Of a stretch of 5,430 nucleotides of DNA, positions 1-5,278 are shown piece after piece. Origin of the DNA: Hungatella sp. UBA5982 (GTDB taxonomy: Bacteria; Bacillota; Clostridia; Lachnospirales; Lachnospiraceae). Each line of letters begins with the position of its first letter. The stretch's first letter is position 1. The DNA lies in contig DJBG01000227.1 in assembly GCA_002429965.1 (NCBI GenBank), forward strand, positions 24,205 to 29,634, read 5' to 3'. The position numbers and the translations under genes are program-made. The notes under the pieces are model-generated. The model made no database searches and was not told the DNA's origin. It was given only the letters and a program-made list of their open reading frames with translations.

Positions 1-1
1 G

Positions 2-265
2 GTACGTCTGGCTCCTTCCGCTGTTAATAAGCAGCCATGGAGAATCGTGCAGGATAAAGACACGTATCATTTTTATCTGGCAAGAACTCTAAAAAGCGAC
101 AACGAAAAAGTTGACATTCAAAGAGTGGATATGGGCATAGCATCCTGCCATTTTCATATGGCCGCATTAGAAAAGGGACTGCCGGGGAAATTTCAAAAGC
201 TTGTAAAACCCGAAATTCAAAGCCCGGAACAGGTGCAATACATTTTTTCCTGGATTGCGGGTTAA
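2..265 (+). CDS. Nitroreductase family protein, C-terminal part (5' end outside window)
   Basis: The reading frame is open from the left edge to TAA at 263-265 and gives 87 residues, so the gene begins upstream. The first visible residues, RLAPSAVNKQPWRI, match the Ser/Asn/Gln-Pro-Trp segment of FMN-dependent nitroreductases. The later stretch around VDMGIASCHFHMAA fits the helix near the end of the fold in the 'putative TM nitroreductase' (TM1586-like) subgroup. Such enzymes bind FMN and reduce nitro compounds or other electrophiles with NAD(P)H in the cytoplasm; the substrate cannot be read here. The GTG at 47 is inside the conserved motif and is not the start. A strong terminator follows 34 bases after the stop, so this is the last gene of its unit. 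The family call is fairly sure and the subgroup is less so. Confidence 0.8.
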   Translation, partial: VRLAPSAVNKQPWRIVQDKDTYHFYLARTLKSDNEKVDIQRVDMGIASCHFHMAALEKGLPGKFQKLVKPEIQSPEQVQYIFSWIAG

Positions 266-298
266 AGGCAGCTCTATTGCGATAAAGATTTTTTTATG

Positions 299-335
299 AA
301 TCCGCTGATCCAATTTTACAGATCAGCGGATTTTT
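299..335 (+). terminator. Rho-independent terminator of the nitroreductase gene
   Basis: A perfect 12-bp stem pairs 299-310 (AATCCGCTGATC) with 321-332 (GATCAGCGGATT) around a 10-base loop. It runs into TTTTT at 331-335 and then an AT-rich tail. The U-tract follows only on the plus strand, so it ends transcription from the left. Confidence 0.9.
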
Positions 336-339
336 ATAT

Positions 340-606
340 TTAACAGCTTAAGTATCTAAATTCTATACTAGTTATAGCTACCGCGCCGGCATAGTCATCA
401 AAAGCTGGAATACGGGCAATACTCAGTAAGGCAAAATCTTCTGCATGAATAAAATCATCTAAAATAAATTCTATAACATAATGATTATACTGCTGGCTGC
501 CAGGTGAGTTTTGAACAGGGATATTCTCCCTGTTAACAGTAGCTATCTTTTGACAGCATATTTCCGCTAAAGCCCATATCAAATCGGCAATAGGTTTGAG
601 CTGTTT
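340..606 (-). pseudogene. Unrecognised reading frame, probable 5'-truncated gene remnant
   Basis: The minus-strand frame is open from a stop at 609-607 to TAA at 342-340, giving up to 88 residues, or 80 from a TTG at 582. I do not recognise the family. The translation looks like real protein: balanced codons, an acidic stretch YVIEFILDDFIHAEDFALL, then IARIPAFDDYAGAVAI and a short ending at RYLSC. There is no ATG near the beginning and no Shine-Dalgarno sequence before the TTG at 582. The frame is closed by a stop just upstream, next to the gdx promoter. This suggests the 3' part of a gene that lost its 5' end, though a small hypothetical gene is also possible. No terminator with a U-tract on this strand lies beyond its stop. 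Confidence 0.4.
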
Positions 607-632
607 TTACCCTGCCATAAGGCGAAATAACA

Positions 633-661
633 TTGACTTATTGTAAAAACGAGTATATAAT
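633..661 (+). promoter_or_regulatory. Sigma-A promoter of the gdx riboswitch operon
   Basis: The -35 box TTGACT (633-638) and perfect -10 box TATAAT (656-661) are separated by exactly 17 bases. Transcription should begin near 668, giving a leader of about 180 bases that contains the riboswitch. Confidence 0.85.
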
Positions 662-713
662 CAAGTTTAGTCTGAAAAAACGTTATCTTAGAAAAATTAA
701 ATATTTAAGTGAT

Positions 714-825
714 CTAGGGTTCCGCAGTTTAACTGGTTTGTGACCGAGAGAGAACTCACAGATTCATAGCTGTGTCACGGAAGGATAAAAGCCTGGGAGA
801 TATCAAGATGATATCATTCAGGCTT
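714..825 (+). promoter_or_regulatory. Guanidine-I riboswitch (ykkC RNA, subtype 1), copy 1
   Basis: The class hallmarks are present in order: CTAGGGTTCCG at 714-724, ACCGAGAGA at 743-751, a hairpin CACAG/CTGTG at 757-761 and 770-774, then CACGGAAGGATAAAAGCC and TGGGAGA up to 800. TTCCG (720-724) can pair with CGGAA (778-782) to close the P1 region. RNAs of this class bind guanidinium and switch on efflux or degradation genes. The next gene is a Gdx guanidinium exporter, which independently supports the ligand. The 3' conserved strand is shared with a terminator hairpin, so control is most likely by transcription termination, relieved by ligand (inference). Confidence 0.95.
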
Positions 826-834
826 AAATTTTAT
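789..834 (+). terminator. Riboswitch-controlled terminator before gdx (P3 / expression platform)
   Basis: AAGCCTG (789-795) pairs with CAGGCTT (819-825) and GATATC (799-804) with GATATC (810-815). Two G-U pairs and one mismatch join the two helices and the loop is AAGAT. The tail AAATTTTATT is only a moderate U-tract. The left arm is part of the conserved aptamer 3' strand, so the hairpin is coupled to ligand binding. Confidence 0.75.
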
Positions 835-849
835 TCTGGAGGTGAGAAC

Positions 850-1161
850 ATGGCTTGGGTATATCTGATCATTACAGGAGCTTTTGAAGTTGTCTGGGCA
901 ACGGAACTGAAATATTCCCATGGATTTACGATTTTAGCCCCTTCGCTGATCACGTTTGGGGGCATGGCAGTCAGCTTTTACTTATTGGCACTTGCAACCA
1001 AAACACTCCCAATGGGAACAGCATACGCAATTTGGACAGGAATTGGAGCTTTAGGTGCAGCATTAGTAGGCATCTTCCTTTTCAACGAACCTGTCAGCAT
1101 TTTGCGAATTGTATTTCTCTGCTTTATTGTGGCTGGAGTTTTGGGATTAAAGTTTACTTAA
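850..1161 (+). CDS. gdx: Guanidinium exporter, SMR family (Gdx/SugE type)
   Basis: This is a 103-residue small multidrug resistance protein with four membrane helices (about 2-20, 28-48, 56-78 and 84-102). Proteins of this subtype act as dual-topology homodimers in the cytoplasmic membrane and exchange guanidinium for protons. The key residues of characterised Gdx proteins are at the expected positions: the central Glu13 in GAFEVVWA, Trp16, Ser42, Tyr59 and Trp62, with the signature KTLPMGTAYAIWTG at 51-64. ATG 850 is chosen because GGAGG (838-842) lies 7 bases before it and the translation starts like known Gdx proteins. An in-frame GTG at 772 would place 26 extra codons inside the riboswitch and is not credible. 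A single SMR gene is present, as expected for a homodimer. It is the first gene of the unit and is controlled by the guanidine-I riboswitch. Confidence 0.96.
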   Translation: MAWVYLIITGAFEVVWATELKYSHGFTILAPSLITFGGMAVSFYLLALATKTLPMGTAYAIWTGIGALGAALVGIFLFNEPVSILRIVFLCFIVAGVLGLKFT

Positions 1162-1191
1162 ATACCATTCAAGGAAGGGGAAAAACACTAA

Positions 1192-1680
1192 ATGTTTAGA
1201 GAAATGAGAAGAAACAAACAATTATTATCGCCTGAAGATACAATGGCAGTAATGGACAGATGCACCAATGGTATCCTGGCATGCTTGGGGGATGACGATT
1301 ATCCGTATGCTGTTCCACTGAGCTACGTATATTTCAATGACAAAATTTATTTCCATTCAGCAAAGACCGGACATAAAGTTGATGCAATCAGAAAATGTTC
1401 CAAGGTATCATTTTCGGTAATTGATGAAGATACGATTGTAAGTAAGGAATATACTTCTTACTTCCGTAGTGTTATCGTCTTTGGAAAAGCCAGAATTGTG
1501 GAAGGCGATGAAAGATTGGAAGCATTTAAGGCTTTGGTGAAAAAGTATTCAGGCGATCAGCCTGAGGATGCCAGGAATAAGGAAATAGCTGGATGTACCC
1601 ATGCTTACGTTATTGCTATTGATGTTGAACACATAACCGGCAAGGAAGCAAAGGAATATGCCAGAGCAAAACAACAATGA
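1192..1680 (+). CDS. Pyridoxamine 5'-phosphate oxidase family protein, NimA-like flavin protein
   Basis: The 162-residue protein has the FMN-binding split-barrel fold of the PPOX/NimA group. Visible features are the N-terminal helix ending at LLSPEDTMAVMDRC (11-24), the strand pair NGILACLGDDDYPYAVPLSY (26-45), the cofactor-binding segment IYFHSAKTGHKVDAIR (52-67), and the barrel strands SVIVFGKARIVEG (93-105) and AYVIAIDVEHITGKEA (138-153). Relatives include Nim proteins linked to 5-nitroimidazole resistance and uncharacterised flavin or heme proteins; the substrate cannot be told from sequence. AAGGAAGGGG (1171-1180) is the ribosome binding site, with rather long spacing of 11 bases. It begins 30 bases after gdx with no terminator between, so it is co-transcribed and should also respond to guanidine. 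The terminator at 1704-1737 ends the operon. Confidence 0.85.
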   Translation: MFREMRRNKQLLSPEDTMAVMDRCTNGILACLGDDDYPYAVPLSYVYFNDKIYFHSAKTGHKVDAIRKCSKVSFSVIDEDTIVSKEYTSYFRSVIVFGKARIVEGDERLEAFKALVKKYSGDQPEDARNKEIAGCTHAYVIAIDVEHITGKEAKEYARAKQQ

Positions 1681-1703
1681 TTCTTAACACATCAATACAT
1701 AAT

Positions 1704-1737
1704 AAAAAGGCAATGGCTGAACGCCATTGCTTTTTTT
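1704..1737. terminator. Bidirectional terminator between convergent units
   Basis: GCAATGGC (1710-1717) pairs perfectly with GCCATTGC (1723-1730) around the loop TGAAC. The hairpin is flanked by AAAAAG on the left and TTTTTTT (1731-1737) on the right, so both strands have a U-tract after the stem. It can serve both the gdx operon and the minus-strand CofE-like gene, whose stop codon lies 27 bases beyond. Confidence 0.92.
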
Positions 1738-1763
1738 ATCTCTTTCTCTTTATTATATCCGAT

Positions 1764-2960
1764 TTATTTGGTGTAATTATCGAAGTAGCCTTGTACTAAT
1801 ACGATAGGTGTTCCTTTATCACCACTTCCGGAAGTAAGGTCACAGAGGGAACCGATTAAGTCGGTTAACCGGCGTGGGGTAGTTCCCTGAGATACCATGC
1901 TGCCAACTAAATTGCTGTCTTTGCTTTGAATATAATTAGAAATAGCAGCCTTTAATTCCGCTCCGCTTAAATCAGCAAAATCGTTATCCGCAAGATACTT
2001 TAATTTGACTTCATTGGGCTGGCCTTCCAGACCTTCCGTATATGCCGGAGAAACCACCGGATCTGCCAATTCCCAAATTTTACCCATAGGATCTTTGAAT
2101 GCACCGTCACCGTAAATCATAACTTCAATATGCTTTCCAGTCTTTTCAAGGAGTCCGTCTTGAATCCTTTTTACAATAGGTTCGCAATTGCGGGGGAATA
2201 ACTTAACGGTGTCTTCGGTAGCTTTATTGCTGCCAAGCAAGCCATAATTTTCGTTATATCCACTGCCATTAACCGGTGCGGTTAAGATGTCATCAAGACC
2301 AAATACAGTCTCTGCATTGGCGGCCTTTAATAAACGTTTCGTTCTGAAACGGGTATGAATATCACAGCTAAGAACATGCTTGGTATAATTTAGGATAGTC
2401 CGGCAGTCATTTGCAAGAATAACTTCTACCTCGCAGCCTTCCTTTTGGATAAGTTCCTTATAATATTCAATATAATCAACTCCGGTAAAGGTGTGCCTGC
2501 GGTATCCAAAAAGTTCACGGTATTGTGCCTCTGTCAACACATCAGTCCAGGGATTAATGCCCTTTTCATCCAAAGCATCAAGATCGATCAGGTGATTACC
2601 TACCTCATCCGAAGGATAGCTTAACATGATTACGATCTTTTTAGCGCCTCTTGCAATGCCCTTAAGACAAATGGAAAAACGGTTACGGCTTAAAATGGGA
2701 AATACAATACCGATGGTTTCATTACCGAATTTATTATTAATATCAGCGGCGATCTGATCTACAGTAGCATAGTTTCCCTGAGCGCGGGCAACAATTGCCT
2801 CAGTAGCAGCGACAACATCACGGTCACGCAATTCAAAATTTTCACTTTTGGCTGCATCAAGTACACTAGAAATAACTATTTCTGCAATGTCGTCTCCCTG
2901 TCTGATAATTGGAGCACGTACACCCCTTGAAACAGTACCTATTAATCTCTCCATATGCAT
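1764..2960 (-). CDS. CofE-domain protein (coenzyme F420-0:L-glutamate ligase-like)
   Basis: The 398-residue protein belongs to the F420-0:gamma-glutamyl ligase (CofE) family. Archaeal CofE adds L-glutamate to F420-0 using GTP. The N-terminal part shows APIIRQGDDIAEIVISSVLD (16-35) and RDRDVVAATEAIVARAQGN (45-63), like the CofE entry segment. Further on are a GSNKA motif (243-247), MIYGDGAFKDP (281-291) and a Gly/Ser/Thr-rich C-terminus, SMVSQGTTPRRLTDL (354-368) followed by TSGSGDKGTP. It is much longer than archaeal CofE (about 250 residues) and resembles the roughly 400-residue Firmicutes proteins annotated this way whose true reaction is uncertain. No other F420 gene is present. The start is ambiguous: ATG 2960 is 4 bases after AAAGGAG, while the third codon (ATG 2954) is 10 bases after it. 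The gene is a single unit, convergent with the gdx operon and divergent from the AraC gene. Confidence 0.8.
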   Translation of the reverse strand: MHMERLIGTVSRGVRAPIIRQGDDIAEIVISSVLDAAKSENFELRDRDVVAATEAIVARAQGNYATVDQIAADINNKFGNETIGIVFPILSRNRFSICLKGIARGAKKIVIMLSYPSDEVGNHLIDLDALDEKGINPWTDVLTEAQYRELFGYRRHTFTGVDYIEYYKELIQKEGCEVEVILANDCRTILNYTKHVLSCDIHTRFRTKRLLKAANAETVFGLDDILTAPVNGSGYNENYGLLGSNKATEDTVKLFPRNCEPIVKRIQDGLLEKTGKHIEVMIYGDGAFKDPMGKIWELADPVVSPAYTEGLEGQPNEVKLKYLADNDFADLSGAELKAAISNYIQSKDSNLVGSMVSQGTTPRRLTDLIGSLCDLTSGSGDKGTPIVLVQGYFDNYTK

Positions 2961-3013
2961 GATTCTCCTTTAAACCCATGACAAATGCTGATGGGATGTA
3001 TTTAATTCACTTT

Positions 3014-3042
3014 ATTATATCATGATATTTGATATTGGTAAA
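3014..3042 (-). promoter_or_regulatory. Promoter of the CofE-like gene
   Basis: Read on the minus strand, TTTACC (3042-3037) and a perfect TATAAT (3019-3014) are spaced by 17 bases, with an extended -10 TG before the -10 box. The start should be near 3007, leaving a leader of about 47 bases. The 12-bp perfect palindrome ATATCATGATAT (3017-3028) overlaps the -10 box and could be an operator (inference). Confidence 0.75.
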
Positions 3043-3064
3043 CTTAATGCTTTTTATATATGAC

Positions 3065-3103
3065 ATAAGTTTTACTTATATTAGAAGCGATTATCAATAT
3101 AAG
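3065..3103. repeat. Overlapping inverted repeats upstream of the CofE-like promoter
   Basis: ATAAGT-TTT-ACTTAT (3065-3079) is a compact 6-bp dyad. It overlaps a perfect 8-bp inverted repeat, CTTATATT (3075-3082) with AATATAAG (3096-3103), 13 bases apart. Both are AT-rich and may be chance, but their position between the divergent promoters would suit regulator binding. Confidence 0.35.
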
Positions 3104-3166
3104 AAGACATTATGAATGGATAAAAGAGTAATTAATTTTTCGTGTATTTTGCTTTATAAAAAAGAT

Positions 3167-3183
3167 CCAGGTACTGGTACCGG
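3167..3183. repeat. GC-containing palindrome in the divergent region
   Basis: GGTAC (3170-3174) and GTACC (3177-3181) form a dyad around TG, extended by CC/GG across a one-base bulge. It stands out because the surroundings are nearly pure A/T. It lies about 80 bases upstream of the AraC-gene -10 box. A regulator site is possible but unproven. Confidence 0.4.
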
Positions 3184-3208
3184 AAAAGCACTTTATTTAT
3201 ACAATATC

Positions 3209-3242
3209 TGTTCCTTCATTAATATTTAGCAAGGCAGGAACA
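3209..3242. repeat. Inverted repeat next to the AraC-gene promoter, candidate operator
   Basis: TGTTCCT (3209-3215) and AGGAACA (3236-3242) are perfect inverted 7-mers with a 20-base spacer, 27 bases centre to centre. The right half touches the expected -35 position of the AraC-gene promoter. AraC-family proteins often bind beside their own promoter, so autoregulation is plausible (inference). Confidence 0.4.
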
Positions 3243-3260
3243 TCTTTCTTATTAAATGAA

Positions 3261-3269
3261 TGCTATAAT
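3261..3269 (+). promoter_or_regulatory. Extended -10 promoter of the AraC regulator / methyltransferase unit
   Basis: TGCTATAAT contains a perfect TATAAT (3264-3269) with an extended -10 TG. No good -35 box is found 16-18 bases upstream, which fits a promoter that needs an activator. The start should be near 3276, giving a short leader of about 26 bases. Confidence 0.65.
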
Positions 3270-3301
3270 ACCATATAAGAAATGTCAGGAGGGAGTATGC
3301 A

Positions 3302-4162
3302 TTGAATTACAGGGAACATATAGAAAAAAGTATTGAGTTCATGGAAGACCATATCAGAGAAAACATTACAATAGAAGAAATTGCAAGTCAATCCGGGTAC
3401 TCTCTTTATCACTTTTGCAGGGTTTTCAATCTGTGTATGGGTGTATCTGCCATGGAATACATACGAGAGCGCAGATTGTCTTTAGCGTCTACGGAACTAT
3501 TTAGGGGAAGGAAGGTCATTGACATTGCGGTGGATTATGGGTTTGAGACATCCGGTGGTTTCACAAAAGCTTTCCGTAAAGCGTTTGGCTATACGCCCAC
3601 ACAGTATGTGGAGCGGATGTCCGGATATGCTGATGTAAAAAATGCATGTCCTGTTATTGTAAGGAGACCCGCATGTAAGGTTGCCGGATATGGAATTAAA
3701 ACCGATATTACCGGAGCAGCCTATACAAGGGATATTGCTTCCTTCTGGAAAAACTATGATGGCGAAAATTTAGAAAGTAAAATGTACAAAACTCTGAATC
3801 CTGCAAAGCATGGGGAAGTGGGATTGTATGTTCCTATATCAGAAGATGGCAATGCAATTTATCTTTTGGGTGTGATTGTGGATGATTTTACAAATGTCGG
3901 GGAAGATATGCTGACAGCAGAAATTCCAAATGCCGAGTACGCTGTTTTTACAACCGATCCTGTGGATACCACCAATGACCGGAAACAAAAAGAATTTGCA
4001 AGGGTTATTGCAGGAACATGGAAATATATTTTTGAAGATTGGTTTCGGGACAGCGGCTATGTTTACGACGAAAGTAAATTTGATTTTGAATTCTACGATG
4101 AACGATGTCATCATAGGCAGGATACGGTTATGGATATCTATATTCCTGTTAAAAAAGCATAA
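3302..4162 (+). CDS. AraC-family regulator with C-terminal GyrI-like effector-binding domain
   Basis: The 286-residue protein has the N-terminal DNA-binding, C-terminal ligand-binding order seen in Rob-type regulators. The AraC domain covers about 5-105: the first helix-turn-helix is TIEEIASQSGYSLYHFCRVF (23-42) and the second KVIDIAVDYGFETSGGFTKA (71-90), followed by the family ending FGYTPTQYV. The GyrI-like domain covers about 117-284, with conserved stretches EYAVFTTDPVDTTNDRKQKE (212-231), GTWKYIFEDWF (238-248) and DFEFYDERCH (261-270). Such domains bind small, often cationic or amphipathic molecules, so this is probably a ligand-responsive activator. The start is TTG 3302, 9 bases after AGGAGG (3287-3292); the closer ATG at 3297 reads only ATG CAT TGA. 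A methyltransferase gene follows after 40 bases in the same unit and is the likely target along with the regulator's own promoter. Confidence 0.93.
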   Translation: MNYREHIEKSIEFMEDHIRENITIEEIASQSGYSLYHFCRVFNLCMGVSAMEYIRERRLSLASTELFRGRKVIDIAVDYGFETSGGFTKAFRKAFGYTPTQYVERMSGYADVKNACPVIVRRPACKVAGYGIKTDITGAAYTRDIASFWKNYDGENLESKMYKTLNPAKHGEVGLYVPISEDGNAIYLLGVIVDDFTNVGEDMLTAEIPNAEYAVFTTDPVDTTNDRKQKEFARVIAGTWKYIFEDWFRDSGYVYDESKFDFEFYDERCHHRQDTVMDIYIPVKKA

Positions 4163-4202
4163 TGACAGAATGAGAATCATCAGGAAGGAAAGGTGATATA
4201 GG

Positions 4203-4961
4203 ATGTTGAGCTATTATGGCAGATTGTCTTCCGAAGTATATGATATGGATAAACCTGTGGGCCATTCTTTTGGAGATATAGAATTTTATTCGGATCGGTT
4301 AAAGTCGTGTAAAGGCCCGATTCTTGAACCGGCAACAGGAACCGGTCGTATATTGATTCCGCTTTTAGAAAAAGGCTTCCATGTTGAAGGATTTGACAGT
4401 TCAAAGGATATGCTGCGTATCTGTCATGATAATTGCAAAAAGAGGGGTTTAAATCCTAATCTTTTTGAGGCAAAGATGGAGTCCTTTTCGCTGGATTCCA
4501 AATATGAGGCTATTATAGTGCCGTCGGGAACACTTCTTTTATTATACAAAAGAGCTGATTCCATAAAAGCATTACAAAACTTCTATGAGCATCTATCTGA
4601 CGGCGGCCGGTTAATTGTAGATGTTTTATTGCAAAGTGATATTTCAAAAGGAATTGTATCCACAAGGACTTGGGAGTGCCCAAATGGGGATATCATTACA
4701 TTAGAAAATAAAATTGTAGAAGTTGATTATATCAATCAATATACGATTTCCCACGGACGGTATGAAAAGTGGCGTGATGGCGTGCTTGTGCAGACGGAAT
4801 TAGAATATTTTCCGTTACGGTGGTATGGCGTGGAAGAGTTTCGATCAGTGCTTGAAAGCACCGGATTTAAAGATATCGTGATTTCTTCAGATTATAAACT
4901 GGGACGATATCCATCAGCATCAGAAGATATCATCACCTTTGAAGCTGTAGCAGCGAAATAA
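4203..4961 (+). CDS. Class I SAM-dependent methyltransferase
   Basis: The 252-residue Rossmann-fold methyltransferase shows the motifs in order: motif I ILEPATGTGRI (40-50), the acidic end of strand 2 at Asp65 in VEGFDSS, FEAKMESFSL (88-97), the strand-4 region YEAIIVPSGTLLLL (101-114), and LSDGGRLIVDVL (131-142). The part from about 160 to 215 is a substrate-side insertion with TRTWECPNGDIITLENK and GRYEKWRDGVLVQTELEYFP. This layout is common in small-molecule methyltransferases; the substrate is unknown. The ribosome binding site AAAGGTG (4189-4195) is 7 bases before the ATG. The gene follows the AraC/GyrI-type regulator by 40 bases with no terminator between, so the two likely form an operon that modifies the compound the regulator senses (inference). 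Two stop codons in a row end the gene, and no clear terminator follows. Confidence 0.9.
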   Translation: MLSYYGRLSSEVYDMDKPVGHSFGDIEFYSDRLKSCKGPILEPATGTGRILIPLLEKGFHVEGFDSSKDMLRICHDNCKKRGLNPNLFEAKMESFSLDSKYEAIIVPSGTLLLLYKRADSIKALQNFYEHLSDGGRLIVDVLLQSDISKGIVSTRTWECPNGDIITLENKIVEVDYINQYTISHGRYEKWRDGVLVQTELEYFPLRWYGVEEFRSVLESTGFKDIVISSDYKLGRYPSASEDIITFEAVAAK

Positions 4962-4999
4962 TAATTAAGGGTGCATGCCAGAGCACTATGCAAAGAATA

Positions 5000-5028
5000 T
5001 TGACGAATGGTCTAATAAAATATATAAT
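5000..5028 (+). promoter_or_regulatory. Sigma-A promoter of the second riboswitch unit
   Basis: TTGACG (5000-5005) and a perfect TATAAT (5023-5028) are separated by 17 bases. Transcription should start near 5035, about 45 bases before the conserved CTAGGG of the second ykkC RNA. The layout is nearly the same as at 633-661. Confidence 0.85.
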
Positions 5029-5080
5029 AATAACCAGTTTAAAAGAATATTGTCTTATAAAAAGTAAAAGATAAGGTTTT

Positions 5081-5190
5081 CTAGGGTTCCGCAGTTTTAA
5101 CCGGTCTGTAACAAGAGAGAACTCAGAGTTTATAATTGAGGTGCGGAATAATAAAGGCCTGAGAGATATCTGGATGATATCTTTCAGGCT
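5081..5190 (+). promoter_or_regulatory. ykkC-type (guanidine-I-like) riboswitch, copy 2, divergent aptamer
   Basis: The first 17 bases, from CTAGGGTTCCG, are identical to copy 1, and GAGAGAACTC, CGGAA and GAGATATC follow in the same order. The RNA is therefore clearly related to copy 1. It departs from the usual consensus where copy 1 does not: CCGAGAGA reads CAAGAGA, the ACGG motif reads GCGG, GGATAAAAGCC reads TAATAAAGGCC, and GGGAGA reads GAGAGA. The A-to-G change lengthens the P1 pairing to TTCCGC/GCGGAA. A short AT-rich hairpin CTTAT/ATAAG (5054-5058 / 5071-5075) sits just upstream. It may still sense guanidinium, have a changed ligand or affinity, or be decaying. A DUF6506 gene follows. 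Confidence 0.8.
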
Positions 5191-5195
5191 TTATT
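5154..5195 (+). terminator. Terminator-like hairpin of riboswitch copy 2
   Basis: 5157-5170 pairs with 5176-5189 over 14 bp with a single G-U pair, and the stem can extend by three more pairs (5154-5156 with 5190-5192). The loop is TGGAT. The stem is stronger than in copy 1, but the following tail TTTATTGT is poor in T, so termination may be inefficient or need pausing. Its left arm is part of the conserved aptamer 3' strand. Confidence 0.65.
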
Positions 5196-5278
5196 GTCAC
5201 TTGCTGCTGAATCGCAGCATTGGGAGCGGCATCCGGGCGGTTATGGATTACAGAATAATTATATAAGGAGATAACAAT

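Larger units (their letters stand above)
2961..3301. other. Divergent intergenic region with two promoters and several inverted repeats
   Basis: This 341-bp AT-rich stretch separates the minus-strand CofE-like gene from the plus-strand AraC gene. It holds the ribosome binding site AAAGGAG of the former (minus strand, 2971-2965), promoters in both directions, and five inverted repeats, four of them listed separately. The fifth is a weak CCCAT/ATGGG hairpin (2975-2979 / 2991-2995) in the CofE-like leader. I see no convincing gene, riboswitch or terminator in it. Confidence 0.7.

Noticed and set aside
47..265. Complete 72-residue gene starting at GTG 47
   Set aside because: The frame stays open to the left edge and the residues before 47 carry the conserved nitroreductase motif, so this is the end of a longer gene.
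772..849. N-terminal extension of gdx from a GTG at 772
   Set aside because: These 26 codons lie inside the riboswitch aptamer and terminator. ATG 850 has a good ribosome binding site and gives the standard 103-residue Gdx protein.
3116..3229. 37-residue reading frame in the divergent intergenic region, with a P-loop-like DPGTGTGKA
   Set aside because: It has no ribosome binding site, covers the GGTAC palindrome and part of the candidate operator, and the P-loop resemblance is too short to mean anything.
3839..4404. Minus- and plus-strand open frames inside the AraC and methyltransferase genes (3839-4180, 3930-4196, 4180-4404)
   Set aside because: They overlap two well-supported genes in other frames, have no recognisable domains and no start signals of their own.
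4972..4992. TGCAT/ATGCA hairpin after the methyltransferase as a terminator
   Set aside because: The stem is only 5 bp with an 11-base loop and no U-tract follows, so it is not a convincing terminator; some read-through into the second riboswitch unit is possible.
4975..5067. 30-residue reading frame ATG 4975 to TAA 5067
   Set aside because: It has natural-looking codons but its AAGGG is only 3 bases from the ATG, and the -35 and -10 boxes of the riboswitch promoter lie inside it, so a promoter region read by chance is more likely.
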